Part shown: piece after piece, positions 1-11,631 of the stretch | Numbering within the stretch: the first letter of the stretch is position 1 | Layout: each line of letters begins with the position of its first letter | Origin: Chlorokybus atmophyticus | Taxonomy: Eukaryota > Streptophyta > Chlorokybophyceae > Chlorokybales > Chlorokybaceae | Reading direction: 5' to 3' | Assembly (NCBI GenBank): GCA_009103225.1 | Contig: RHPI01000560.1 | Location: 331,356 to 395,355, forward strand | Length of the DNA: 64,000 bases | Position numbers and translations under genes: made by a program | The notes under the pieces: generated by a model | Database searches by the model: none | Told to the model about the DNA's origin: nothing | The model's input: the letters and a program-made list of their open reading frames with translations, nothing else

Positions 1-86
1 AACCAAACCAAAGCAACATCTCAGCGCCAGATGGCTGATGAACAAGTTAGTCCACGGGTAACATCTTTGCAAAGCCATGAGCGTAC

Positions 87-2035
87 TTGATAGAATGGTT
101 GTTTTCGGCCAAACGTCAGCTCCTCCGTGCCAGTGCGAGCAACCCACTCTTCATTCTCAAAGCAAGACGGGTCCATGCCACATACTACACCTCTATAACC
201 TGCACACACCAATCTCTTCAGCATGGCTAAGCTCAAAATGCAGACAGCAAAATAACCACAATCACGCAGTCAAGACTCTCACCGAGTGTTTTATGCGTGA
301 ACTTCTGGCCCAATCGATACTTGAAAGACCTCCCAATCCCCTCAATGGCGTTGGCAGCCTCAGTAGCCATGGAGGCAGCCTCCAGTGCGTTGAGCTGATC
401 GCGAATGCGTGCTGCTTCTGCGTAGTCTTCCTGCTCGATCGCTCGTTGCAGCTGCGATCTGCACAATGTGACCTTCATCAATGCTGTGCACTTGTTCAAA
501 TGGTGCGGGCACGTGCGCATACATGACGTGTCATGTCACCAACATATTATATGCAACAGATTGACACGTGATGCACACCAAGCCTGCAGGACGGCTACAC
601 GCACCTTAGCAGGAGACCTTGTTCAGCGCTTTCTGTCATTGTGATTCGCGTTTGGGCGGCCCGCTGTTTCTTCGCTCTACTCCTCGCAGCAACAACTTCA
701 AACTGACATTCAAACATAAGACCTTGCCTCAGTCCCTCATTGCAACCGGTTTGATATGCTAAGAGTGAGCGCTAGCCGCGTGCTTGCACACAAGCGACTG
801 CGGCTGTAACAGCAACTCGCATGGCAACGCACGTGTCACATGCATGAAGAACAACTGTGCACCTCAGCCATCTTGCGGCGCGCGATGGCTGCCAACTGAA
901 AGTTTTCCGTGTTCAGAGCTTTCTGCAACCACATACAACTGGTATCAGCGCCAATGCGATACCACAAACCAGGTTCTTCACGAAGCCTACCACTAGCACA
1001 ACTACAACACCTGTAATGCGATCAACCTGCACAAAAGGTCTGTTACGCATACTGACAAAATGCTTACATAAAACAACTTGCTTTCAACAAAAAGGTCATG
1101 TTGATTGTGTGAGAGCTCCTTCACTCATGCTCGCTGTGCGGCGGAATCTTCTATAACATAAAAGGCGGCGACAGCGGACATGTTCACTGCATTATGATGG
1201 TAACTGCATGCCATCAACCAGACATATGTCGAAATATGCGGTTATGACAACAACCACAACCACATCATGGAAATGTTACCAGCTGGCTGCCCCAGCAGAC
1301 ACTGTTCATGTGCTGCCCTTATGATGGTTTCTGGTACAGCATATGGCGTTGTGTACCAAGGATTGTGGCTTGCATGCGGCTCGTGTGCTGCTGCTAGGCA
1401 TGCAAGAGGTTACGTAATCTCACGCCTATGTGCATGCGTGTGCAGAACGACATAAACAGCAGCAAGCTGCTAGGCTGCTCACCACTGTCAAGCATGCGTC
1501 GCACTTGACACACCAGCAATAAAGCAGATAGCAATGTCTGACCTTCACAAAAGGAAACCAATGGCGACCACACTGTATTCTCAACAACAGCTATCACAAT
1601 TTCTGCACACGCATTGCATGCGTGCATGCGCGTGTAACAATGGACCACAGATTTGAGTGCATGGCGCACCTGCAGCTGTGCGTTAAGGTCCATCTGGAAG
1701 AAGAACACCAGCAGCTCCTCATTGACAGCCTCGCTCCTGTCTGAGGCCTCCCCGCCGCCGCTCGCCCTGCGTGTTCCCCACAGCGCCTGCGGCGGGGGGA
1801 GGGGCGGCGAGCTGCTCCTGCTGGTCCTCGACCACGCCGCATGCCGCCTCCTCCTCCTCTGCCACCTCTGCACCAGCAACTGCTGCTCAGGCCTGTGCTG
1901 CAGCCTGGCCAACAACCTGCTTGCGGAGTCGGAGGAGGAGGCAGAAGAGGCGGCGCCGGTGCTTGTGCTGCTTGTTGTTGTCGCCGTTGCCAGCAGCAGC
2001 GTAGGCGCCGACGGCGCAGCTCTAGCTAGCAGCAT
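87..2035 (-). CDS. ClpF-like chloroplast Clp protease adaptor (UVR + YccV/HspQ-like domain), 3' end outside window
   Basis: Resolved exons on the minus strand are 2035..1670 (phase 0), 695..605, 458..283 and 199..87. The last donor (CAA|GTACGC) leads into an intron that runs off the left edge, so the C-terminus is missing. Exon 1 encodes a Ser/Ala/Arg-rich N-terminus typical of a chloroplast transit peptide, then FFFQMDLNAQLQ. Exon 458..283 carries a UVR motif (LQRAIEQEDYAEAARIRDQL) followed by FKYRLGQKFTHKTLG. Exon 199..87 continues with YRGVVCGMDPSCF and ends QPFYQ, the YccV/HspQ-like signature. A UVR motif followed by a YccV domain is the architecture of ClpF, known in plants to act with ClpS1 in delivering substrates to the ClpC chaperone of the stromal Clp protease. 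The linking exon(s) between 1669 and 696 are unresolved; a tiny candidate (about 1493-1513) has a good donor but the wrong phase. Other UVR-domain plastid proteins are possible but less likely. Confidence 0.72.
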
Positions 2036-3311
2036 GCTGTGGTGAAAGGAGGGCCCCCCAATTAGGTTATCCCGCTACACTACACACAATGTTGAGCAGC
2101 CCCAATCAGCCAATGGACACCCTTCCAACCCCACCACCGCCGCCCACCCACACCCCCGCCTGTTTCTGCTCGCTAAGGCACCCACGTCATGCCCTGCGCT
2201 TACGCCGACAGTGTCGACGCCGCCAAGCGAGCACGACTGCGCAGGCCTTGTCGGCGTAGGATTAGCGCTTATAAGCAAGCAACTCTTATTCGTGCTTGAA
2301 TGCTGCCCACGAGTCTTGACAACAACCAAAGTTCACTTGAAAATGTAAAGCACAGCACAACACTTGGAGGCCCGGAATAGTGTATCAAAGGGGTATGCTG
2401 ATGTGTCAGCATGCGTGCATGGGTGCAGTTGTAGCGCAATTTGTTTTGCAGCACATAAGGAAAGTCCCATTGTAGCTCATACAATTGTTTTGGTTATGCC
2501 TACCTTTTATTGCTGATGGTTCTTGCCATATGATATAGCCACTCCTTCAATTCAATGCGATGTATTCAACATGGTTCATATAATATCACAATCGTAACAT
2601 GGCACACAAAGTAGTAACATTAGACTTTTGTGCACAAAAAGCACACTGGCTTAAGGCGAAGATTGCAAGCTTACGACTCACCGCACCTAAAAGCAATGTT
2701 CTGCCCATCACAACCACTTCAGACAATGCAAGATTGCTTGTGCCAGGTATCAACAAACGCACAACATGTTTGACTTCGACGTTGTGTTAATGTATATGTC
2801 AGATCAGGAATGAAGTTGCAGTATCCGGGGTTATATCTCCCCTATTATCAGTGCAATAGCGAAGCACAAGCGTGAACCAAGTGTACATGGGCTCTCACAT
2901 CACGCACCCATCGGTTGCAAGAGTTCTCACCATGAAGGATACTTCATATTTCTAAGAATCACATGCAGTATCATAGAATTGTTTTTATGTTTGATGCATT
3001 TCACATACAATGACCGCAATGGGTTTCGAGAACAGGCATACTCGCCATTCTCATCTCCGTGCATATATAGCATACTATGTGACATGCAAACAAACATAAA
3101 GATTTGAAACATGGCTGCGGCCATCAATGTATGCGCGTGTATACTGCATATACACACGTACCGTGTTATGGCTCTCATTGGTTGATGATAAACGCTATGA
3201 AGCGTTTGGTGTGCATGTTTAAGTACGTACTTGTTGTATCGCATTTTGCATTGCCGGGCACATGCGAGCAACAACTCCCGATGCAAGCAACTACCATGGA
3301 TGTCTTGTGTG
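2036..3311. other. Intergenic region without recognised gene
   Basis: This stretch lies between the ClpF-like start and the chorismate mutase stop, both on the minus strand. Open frames here are short and low-complexity. It should hold the ClpF-like promoter and the chorismate mutase 3' UTR, but I see no distinct element. Confidence 0.5.
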
Positions 3312-5288
3312 CTACTGCCTGTCCCACTCTAACCGGCGCAGCAAGTAGCTGACCTGCGAAGAGAGAATGCGGCACACAGAGGAGTCTTGATACACGAGTT
3401 GCCAAGCTCAAGATGGAAGCAACAACACATACATGCAGGCTTTACCTGCACCTCCTTTGTCAACGGCATGATCCAATCTTCATACATGCGTGCAACGAGT
3501 TGTGGGGATATCTTGTGCTTGATGTTGTCGCCAACGCTTGGTGTTTCAGACAGCGTAACCTCCTGAGTTGTCAGCACTTGAACAACCAGTAATGACAGAG
3601 ACATACACACATGTACACGCGCGCATGCGCATGCAAATGGACTAACACACAACGAACCTGACTGTACACGCTCGCCTTGCGCTCCACGCGCTGAATGACG
3701 CTCTCCTCAACTTTTTGGAAGGTCAGCAGCTGCATCAACCCCTCACGATCCTGCCGCAAAAGCAAGTTATGTAGGTATGTTATACTAATGTGGATGTCGA
3801 CCGTGTCAGCTTGTATAATGCTTGAGCTTTGTCATTGAGGCAGCTGCAAACACCTGATTTCGAATCAATGGGATGTACGTGCTGGGCGAGTCTGTAAACT
3901 TGGCTTCGGCAACAAACTTTCCATAGTGAATGCGCTTTGACAAAGCCTGCATGATCATCATCAAGACAATAACACTCAATCGTTTGCATGCAGGGCTCTT
4001 ACTTCAGCTTGAGCCATTGTTGGAACGAGACGCATGCAGCATGCATGTGAAATGTCATTGTAAATAAGACTTGCCTGTAAGCAAAGGACGTCGAGTGTGG
4101 CAGCGGATCCATAGTTGAAATCGTTGCCCGGCTCGCTTATTGCAGGAAGCACCTCCTCAAGGTAAAGCTTCATGATGCTCGGGTTGATGTTTATTGACGA
4201 CGCGAATGGCGCAAGAATCTGCACACGGCCAATGCAAACAATGGGCATGTCTCTACCACGTACACGCACACATGCATGCACCCACAGGCACAGTCCCTCC
4301 ATCCAGCATCAGCATCAAACACATCAAGCAACCATCATGCATCATGGTGTTGTGGTATTCCAGTTGTGTTTTGCGCGAATGTTGCCAGTCATGGCTGGTT
4401 GTGTGCACATACCTCGGGGAAGGTGAGTGGCGGCAGCAACGCTTCCGGCAATTGTTCCGGAAAGAACGGATGCTCATCAGGACTCGTGTATCGGCGCACC
4501 TAAGTAGATTGCACAACTTTCACGCCATACTCGTGTTTGCATACCAGAGCTTGACACAACAGACAGGCTCACAACACCTTTGCGTGGAGTGCTTCTGTCT
4601 CTTTGAGAATGTAGTCCAGCAGCGAGCCGTCGAAGCCCGGTATGGGTATGGCGTGGCGGTCGTACGTGGGAGTGTTGCGCCGGAACTGTGCGCGCTCGAT
4701 GAGAGAGTAGATGATGCTGTCCTCCTGACGGATCAACGCGTCGCGCACGGTGACCAGCGTGAACTGCTGCGAGAGGTCGTCCTCACTTGTCCTGCAAGCA
4801 CATTGGAAACAATGATGATGCATTGAACATGTGGAGTGAACATGAGGGCTGCTTACCATTGCCACAGCACGCTGGTCAACACCAAATGTCATCTACAAAA
4901 AATGCACAGAAATGCCCACACACATATACACACTTGTAATCGCGCACAAGCAAACACACTTGCGCAGTTGCACATGCATGAACAAGAGGCACAAACACTT
5001 CACCCTTACGATCATAATGCAAGTAGAGCAAGACAACTCGGTCCTTTGTGGCGTCACATTGTCACGCTCAACACACACATTGCATGCTGCACACTTGATG
5101 CTGTTGAGCCACAACAAGCTTGCACAACGTAAACACTGTACATGCGATGCGTGTGGCGGTGCAATGCGCTACAAACTGCGTACACACAGTGTTTCTGCAC
5201 ACAACCGCAAACACACACCCGCTTGACAAAGACAATGCATGTATTACGCTGCAACACGCATTGCACATACACGCACATACAGTGTTTG

Positions 5289-5327
<39 letters not shown>

Positions 5328-5572
5328 CTGCTTGACGATGACTCCCTTGCGTCCGTCGACACAGCCGCAATGGGGTAAAACGCCCGCATGGCGATGGCAC
5401 ACTTCACGCTGAGCCTGGGCTTCAACCTTGGGATGAATTGTTCTACAAGAGCTGAGACAACTCTGCTGCTACGCTGTGCAACACTCTTCACCTCCTCCTT
5501 GCGCAGTCCCACAAAGGCCGCGGCAGGCAAGGAAGCTGTCGCTATGGCTGTCGTCACAGCCACAGCCACCAT
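3312..5572 (-). CDS. Chorismate mutase, plastid-targeted (AroQ-type)
   Basis: Eight exons: 5572..5328, 4791..4578, 4499..4413, 4218..4075, 3946..3854, 3750..3658, 3562..3446, 3353..3312, giving 1035 nt and 344 aa. The enzyme converts chorismate to prephenate, the committed step to Phe and Tyr. Family landmarks appear in order: RDALIRQEDSIIYSLIERAQ, GFDGSLLDYILKETEALH, YTSPDEHPFFP, SSININPSIMKLYL, NYGSAATLDVLCLQ, ALSKRIHYGKFVAEAKF, GLMQLLTFQKVEE, VARMYEDWIMPLTKEVQ and SYLLRRLE at the end. Residues 1-80 are Ala/Val/Ser-rich with few acidic residues, as in a chloroplast transit peptide, so this corresponds to the plastid CM1 type. The ATG at 5572 starts that peptide. Intron 4 begins GCAAGT and is a GC-AG intron. 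Intron 1 holds a (CA/TG)n run. Allosteric control by aromatic amino acids is known in the family but cannot be read here. Confidence 0.95.
5283..5326. repeat. CA/TG dinucleotide microsatellite
   Basis: An alternating CA run sits just inside the donor end of chorismate mutase intron 1. Confidence 0.85.
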
Positions 5573-6408
5573 CAGTGGCAAAAGGCCAGTAAACGGGGTG
5601 CTGTGGAGGCAGGATTGAAGGCTATCACACCAAAAAGGGGGGTTTGCTGCTTTCAGCAGCAAAAACAGAAACAGAAAGCTCAGGTGCTGTGTTTCTTGTA
5701 GCAAGCTAGCAGGCTAGTAGCAGCCTCAGTGCCACCAGTAGCGCCAAGCTAGAGCCTGCATGCTGCGGCCGCTCCACCTGGGCAATGTCTCCCTCCCCAT
5801 CAACGTCGACGACGACAACGGCAAGGAGGCAGGAGCCGCCATGGCCTACCACAACACCACACAACAATATCATGCTATGCCCACACGCAAATGCACTGCG
5901 GCGGCGGAGGAGGCGGCGGCGAAGGAGGCGACGCCTGTCTTGCGGGGCTGGTGTTGTCGATGGTGTCTCCAACGATGTCGCCGCCATGTTGAAGAGGAGC
6001 TTGGGCTTGAGCTGAGCCTCTGGAGCTGGTTGGGTGAACGCAGGGGACTGCGGGTGTCCCACATGTGAGTGCAGCTTGCTTGGTGGTCTCATCCAATGTT
6101 GCTGGCATAACAGCCGCAAGACAAGGACACTCACAGCTGTACGCAACAAGCTCAGCTGTGCCTTCGGTCTCGATTTATTTCGGGCTTCAGTCGTTGACAA
6201 AGCACAAGCTTGCAATGTTTAGCGCAGTGTGTGGGGAATTGTCCATCAGTGTGAATGCCCGTCAGCCGATAGCAGTCCTCAAAGCCGACCAATTGAGTGA
6301 CCAGACCATGTCTGTGATTGTGTCCGAGTGTAAGAAGCGAGTAAGCCTTCTTGTGCTCTGCAGTGAGTGAGTGAGCGCTTGTGACACACACGTGCGTGCG
6401 CACACACT
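5573..6408. promoter_or_regulatory. Divergent promoter region of chorismate mutase and DPH4
   Basis: The region separates two divergent start codons, 5572 on the minus strand and 6409 on the plus strand. It includes a GGC/GGA-rich low-complexity stretch near 5895-5935 that makes spurious Arg-rich reading frames on both strands. No TATA box stands out. A shared bidirectional promoter is an inference from spacing only. Confidence 0.35.
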
Positions 6409-7174
6409 ATGGCTGTAAGCGATAACGGCAGCAGCTGCAACTATTACGAGCTGCTGGCTGTCTCACCACGAGCGACAGTCGCACAGCTGCGAAAGGCATA
6501 CTTGGCTGCTGCACTCTCATCGCATCCTGACCAAAGCAAAGACAATACCAATAGCAAGACAGAACGCTTCCACCAGATTCAGGTACAGAGAAACAGAGAT
6601 TACACTCTTTGCTCTATTCACTCAGTGATCAGAATTGTCTTGTTTAGGCTTGTGCTTGAAATAGGGCTGAGTTTGGTGCAATTGTTGTTTGACTGCAGGA
6701 AGCTTGGGAGGTTCTGCGCGATGCAAGGAAGCGCGCAGAGTATGACAGCCGGTTGCAGTGTGAGTTTTCTGCTGTAAGGATTGTGTGAGGACTTGTGTGT
6801 TGTGTTATAGTGTCAACCTGCATGCTTGCAGTTGCGCAAGGCCGGCTGGAGGCCATACCGGTCAATGAGGAGATTGATCTTTCGGCAATGGCCACCGCAA
6901 CGAACCATGAAGGTGAGTGGACTTGTTGCAGTTTTGTGTATGCGAGACGTGCATCATCTGAAGAGCAATGCCACATTTGGAAGAACGGCCTTTCTTGATG
7001 CATCACAGCGCATCACACAACTTGCAATATTCAGGCCAATCAGAGTACACCTACCCCTGTCGCTGTGGCGGTGAGTATATCCTCCTTGAAGGCGACGTCC
7101 CGGATGTTGCCGCGGCTGCTGTGCTGCAGTGCGAGTCCTGTTCGCTTTACATCCGAGTGGCCATGTCGCGTTAA
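6409..7174 (+). CDS. DPH4: DPH4 / DNAJC24-type co-chaperone of diphthamide biosynthesis
   Basis: Four exons: 6409..6582, 6699..6759, 6832..6912, 7035..7174, giving 151 aa. The N-terminal half is a J domain: YYELLAVSPRATVAQLRKAY, then the HPD motif in ALSSHPDQSK, then EAWEVLRDARKRAEYDSRLQ. The C-terminal half is a CSL/DPH-type zinc finger: a CxC in YPCRCGGEYILLEGDV, then CESCSLYIRVA. This J-domain plus CSL-finger combination and the short length define DPH4. Together with DPH3 it supports electron supply to DPH1-DPH2 in making diphthamide on elongation factor 2, in the cytosol. A possible donor at 7071 (GTGAGT) is not used, because reading through preserves the conserved CRCGGEY segment. The gene diverges from chorismate mutase. 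Confidence 0.93.
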
Positions 7175-8336
7175 TCGGGAGTGGTGATCGTGTGGATTCA
7201 CTGGACCGATATCCGATCTGACTGCTTGACTTCAGCTTCTTACCCCCCAACACTACCAACACCGAAGCCAGTCCTTACGGGCACCAGGTTCAATGCTAGC
7301 TGAGCACCAACATGGTGCAGCATATGTGTGAGTACACAATTACATGCACAAGCGCGCGCTCACGCGGGCACCCACAAACACATGCACGTGGGGTTGTAAC
7401 GTGTGCTAGCTACATGGACATCTGCGCTGCCTAGCGACCTGCCGTACAACCTCAATCTGGTTCTTTTTTGCAGGCAGCGCTTTCGGCCCTATGTAGGAGA
7501 CTGTGTAAGTCAGTGGACACGCAAGCTCGCATCTTTATCCATTGATCTGTTTTTGGTCATGCCCACCAATGATGGTCGCCCAATCTCTGCTTGTTCCTGG
7601 CAATGGATAGGAAGGGACAATCTGGCGTTGGTCATACCCTTCAGCAGCTTTGCTCATGGTGTTAGGGCACCAAGGCGCATGCAGCTCACACCTAGCAGAA
7701 GGCGAGTAGAGGAAAGGGATTGTGCATGAGGGCAAGATTGGGCAGTTGGTGATCAGCATGAGTGATGGAGGTTGGAGCATGGAGCTAGCGAGCAAACGGA
7801 GTTTGGTAAAAACTGCGGAGAGTAGATAGTCAAGGTGGGAATTGCTACATGGCTCTGTGATAGTTTACAACATTTTGCGTAGTCTCCCATCTGTATATGA
7901 CACTAACACTATGTGTGTGCGCTTGTGTGCCGTTGTGCGTGTGTCTATAGCGTGGTAGAACATACGTCTTGCATATGTTACAATCACCTTATATGCATGC
8001 GGCATTTATGACGTCTCTTTGCACGATCATTTGTGACAGCATCATCACAGGCACATTGCAACAACAACAGCCAAGTCTTCAGTTGAAACAATGCCTACAC
8101 GGCGTATGTAGTACACGCGCAGAACGCGCCCCTAGATACTGTGACAAGTGCATGCCGGGTGCATGATGTGCACCCGCAGTTGCCGTTCGCATTCACTGTG
8201 CAACCCATGTCCAAGTGATGGCCATGTGAACGTGTCACATGTCCCAAATTACCATCATAACCATGCAGCTTGTACTCTGAGAGACTTCGTAGGTCTACAC
8301 TACACGAGAAAAGCCAAAAAGTCGCAGGTTACTAGC
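7175..8336. other. Intergenic region without recognised gene
   Basis: The region lies between DPH4 and the FKBP gene, both on the plus strand. It contains short frames (for example 7403..7729) with no recognisable domain and poor coding character. It should include the DPH4 3' UTR and the FKBP promoter. Confidence 0.45.
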
Positions 8337-10511
8337 ATGCCCACCAGCAGCTGCCAGACCACTGCCACCACCACCACCATGCTGACGGCGACCGCGGCGG
8401 CGGTGTCGGCGCCGCGGCGGCGGTCCCCGCCGTCGTCGAGGGCGCTGTACCCGGTCGTCCTTCCGTTGGGTGCCTCCCCGTCGCTTCGGCCCGCTCCGCC
8501 AGCCAGGAAGCAGCACCGGCGGAGGGCACGCTGCCGGTAAGCTTCAGCCTGGCCAATCAGCACTTGCTGCAACACATGACTAGTGACATAGTATCACAGG
8601 CAGCGCGGTTCGTTTGTGAGTAAGTGCCACCGCTTTACTCCACGCAAACACACAACATGACGTTGATGCACTACTTGTTGCAACGTCATACACACAGGTA
8701 AGGTAGAGAATTTATAGAGTGGCTGGTTGAAGCAAGCGAGTGCGCACATTGCGCTTGTAAGCAATGTTACAGACAACAGTTGCAAGCTTACTTAGCCACT
8801 TCATAGGCGTACTCAGTGTTGTGATGCGAGCAAAGCGCAGAAAGTAGCCATCTGCTCGCTGAAAGCAACGCTTGTCGCACACGTGCAGTGCAATCTGTCA
8901 ATTGACATGTTATGCATGCATTCATGCATGCTTATGTATGCGCATGCAAACACGCACACACATACACACTTGCGCACGCGTTGGCATATGTACACACTGG
9001 CATGCACACGCACAACTATGGCATCACAGACGTTACATGTGGCCTTTGCATTGTCAAATATGTTCATGCCATTGCGACTTTTCTTTGTCGGTGAAACTAC
9101 AATTGATATGATATTTACTGCTTTGTCTGTACAGCGCACAGGCGGAAACGGCAGCAACAAATTGCGCCACAGACGCAGCAGCCTCGGCCTCTGTGATATC
9201 GAGGACGCGCCTGTTGCGATTGGCCGCAATATACGCCGCAGCCGCCACAACCGCTGCCGCCTCCCCATCGCTATCCGCAGCCCACGCAGCTGAGCAGAAG
9301 AAGAAAAAGGCTCCCGTCATAGAAGAACCAGACATCAAGTGCGTACAACAACAAGCGAATTGGTAGTCAGCTGGTTGGTTTACTCTATTCATCGCTTACA
9401 TGCGCTCAGCACTCTTCAGAAGTTACTCACATCTGCCATACTGTGACAGAGTCATCACGCGGCCGAGTGGAGTAAAGTTTCAAGGTACGCTGTTTTTGTT
9501 AACAGCAGTTGCACACAGTTTGTCTCATGCATAGCTGAATGGCCAAAGTTACATCATATGGTACTCGAGCCATATAATGGTGTACATGAAGTAGTGCTAC
9601 TTGACATGTGAATTTTTACATACACGTTATGCAGAGGTGTTGGAGGGGCGAGGTGACGACGCCGACGTTGCTCGGACGGGCGATACCGCGACGTTCCACT
9701 ACGTGCTGAGGAGAAGCAACGGCTACTTTGTTTACAGGTTGGACTTGAGTCAGTTACGGTTGCTATGGTGAGGTTGCTGTGTGTGTGCCATGAAGGTTCT
9801 TACTTGCGTGCATTGTGTGCATGGCAGCACCGTGCAGGAAGATGCGCCGTTCATTGCTAGGATAGGCACAGGCCAGGTGAGACTCTGTCGGTCGTCTGGT
9901 ACATTGCTTGTGCGTGCGTATGTGTGAGCGGCTGCATGTGCGCACACTTGAACATATGTGTGCATGCGCGTGCCTGCCCGTGCGTGCATGCATTGCGTGC
10001 AAGTTCAAGCATGCAGAACAAATGGTGTGCATCTTTTGCCAATCGCACATCACACACGTCTCTCTTGTTGCAGTTGATACCGGGCCTTAGCGACGTGTTG
10101 CAAGGCATGAAGCCGGGAGGTAAGTACCAGGTCTTGTGCGCAAACACAAACTCATATATTCTTGTGATGGTGAGTTGGCATAGAAACTCTACGGTGTGCT
10201 GTGTTGTGCTGCAGGCAAGAGGAGAGCACTGGTGCCGCCCTCACAGGGGTACATGGGTCTGAATGGTGAAGTGGACCCCAACCTGCAGCCGATGCCCGTG
10301 GGGGTGAGCGTGTGTGTATGTGCGCGCGTGCGCCTGCACACGCGGCGTTGTGTTGTCTGTAAGTGGAGGAGGTGATTGACACTGCATGATAATACTCATG
10401 TTGGGTATCCTTGTTTGTGCGCAGTTTGGACCGAAGCGTAGCCTGTACGCCCACGCCTCAGAGCCGCTCGTGTTCGAGATACAACTACTGAAACTAAAGC
10501 ACTCCAGTTGA
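8337..10511 (+). CDS. Thylakoid-lumen-type FKBP peptidyl-prolyl isomerase-like protein
   Basis: Eight exons: 8337..8536, 9135..9338, 9450..9484, 9635..9737, 9828..9876, 10074..10119, 10215..10303, 10425..10511, giving 270 aa. Residues 1-66 are Thr/Ala/Arg/Pro-rich like a stromal transit peptide. Residues about 95-120 are a second, Arg-led hydrophobic signal ending in SAAHA before AEQ, as in lumenal proteins. The FKBP fold follows: VITRPSGVKFQ, EVLEGRG, GDTATFHYVLRRSNGYFV, PFIARIGTGQLIPGLSDVL, QGMKPGGKRRALVPPSQGY, then EIQLLKLK. FKBPs catalyse proline isomerisation or act as assembly chaperones. The usual FDSS segment after the second strand is replaced by FVYS and other pocket residues differ, so catalysis may be weak or lost. 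In-frame methionines at 8337 and 8379 both fit as starts. Confidence 0.88.
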
Positions 10512-11631
10512 TGGTGTACTCCCCTTTGACTTGACATGTGGGTGGACCGCTTGCATGTTTGTGCCTATCAGTCACTCTTTGTGCTATGCATTATAGTGGC
10601 GTCATGAGCATGCTTGTACACCGCTTCGCTTGTTATGAGCGACTTAACTCATGTCTCAGAGCGGGTCTTGATCATGCTACATTCTGCTGTTACGTTGTGT
10701 TATCTTGCCATGATGATTGCCAGAGGACAATGTCTTGTACATGGTGGCAAAGTCCATCCAATTGATACAGCACTGGTCACTGTTGCATTGTGTCGTTGAT
10801 GCCACCACACTCTTGAGAGCGCATCAAAAGACAAGTGCAGTAGTTGCTCCGTGTAAGATGAGTTCAAGATGTTGTGTGGTGGTGGAGAGTCTATGCCGTC
10901 TACGTGCGAGGTTGCTGCTGAACAATGCGCGCTGCTTGGCTTTTTCTCCCAAATAGGCCCTGCCTTCTCTGCCCAGAGCCTCACCCATGAGTCGTGGCAA
11001 CCGCTGCGGCCGTATCGTGTTGAGCGTCACCCCAACAGTGTGACTCCTGCGACAGAAAATCTGGCAGATTGTCCCGTTGCGAACGTGACACATGACGCAT
11101 GCACGTGCACACATTCTCACCGCACGCCAGATCAGTCACCCCTCGCCTCGCCTGCTGTCCTCCCTCACTTCCCAGCCTCTTACTCAGTGTACAGTACCAG
11201 TCGCACACACTATTGCCAGGATTGCGATAGCATCTTCGAGTTTTGGTACACAATTCACACGCCTCAAGCAGTCGCACGCAACTTCAACAAGAAACTTCGT
11301 GCCTACGCGCGAGGTGAAGGGGAGGCTGCAGCCAGGAACATTTGTCATCTAATATTATTGCGAGGCTCGTCAAATAACATTTGACACGACGACAGCATCG
11401 CCACGTCTCAGTCGGCCTCTGCTGCTTGGGGCAGAGCCCACAACAACTGAAATGGGAAGCTACACACTACCAGCAGCTAATAAAATCAAAATAGTCTAAG
11501 ACACGCCTAGCCTTCACTTCAGAGAAGGGGACATTATTGGCAAATAGCAGCTTAGGGGTGTCTTATTCTACCCAACATATATACGTCAACACTAGAGTGT
11601 TGATAACAACATATGGGAGTCTTGCTGCTGT
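10512..11631. other. Convergent intergenic region
   Basis: The region lies between the FKBP stop (+) and the multi-phytocyanin stop (-). It should contain the two 3' UTRs. The 171-codon frame at 10869..11384 has no recognisable motif and no supporting splice structure, so it is not called. Confidence 0.45.

Noticed and set aside
4853-4892. Small exon candidate in chorismate mutase intron 1 with good AG and GT borders
   Set aside because: Including it after exon 1 produces an immediate stop codon. Skipping it keeps the conserved frame.
5706-6215. 169-codon minus-strand frame and overlapping Arg-rich frames
   Set aside because: GGC/GGA low-complexity sequence, no splice or domain support, and located in the divergent promoter region.
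7403-7729. 108-codon plus-strand frame upstream of the FKBP gene
   Set aside because: No domain or splice support, and composition is not clearly coding.
10869-11384. 171-codon plus-strand frame
   Set aside because: No recognisable motif, unlike neighbouring genes it has no intron structure, and it lies where two 3' UTRs are expected.
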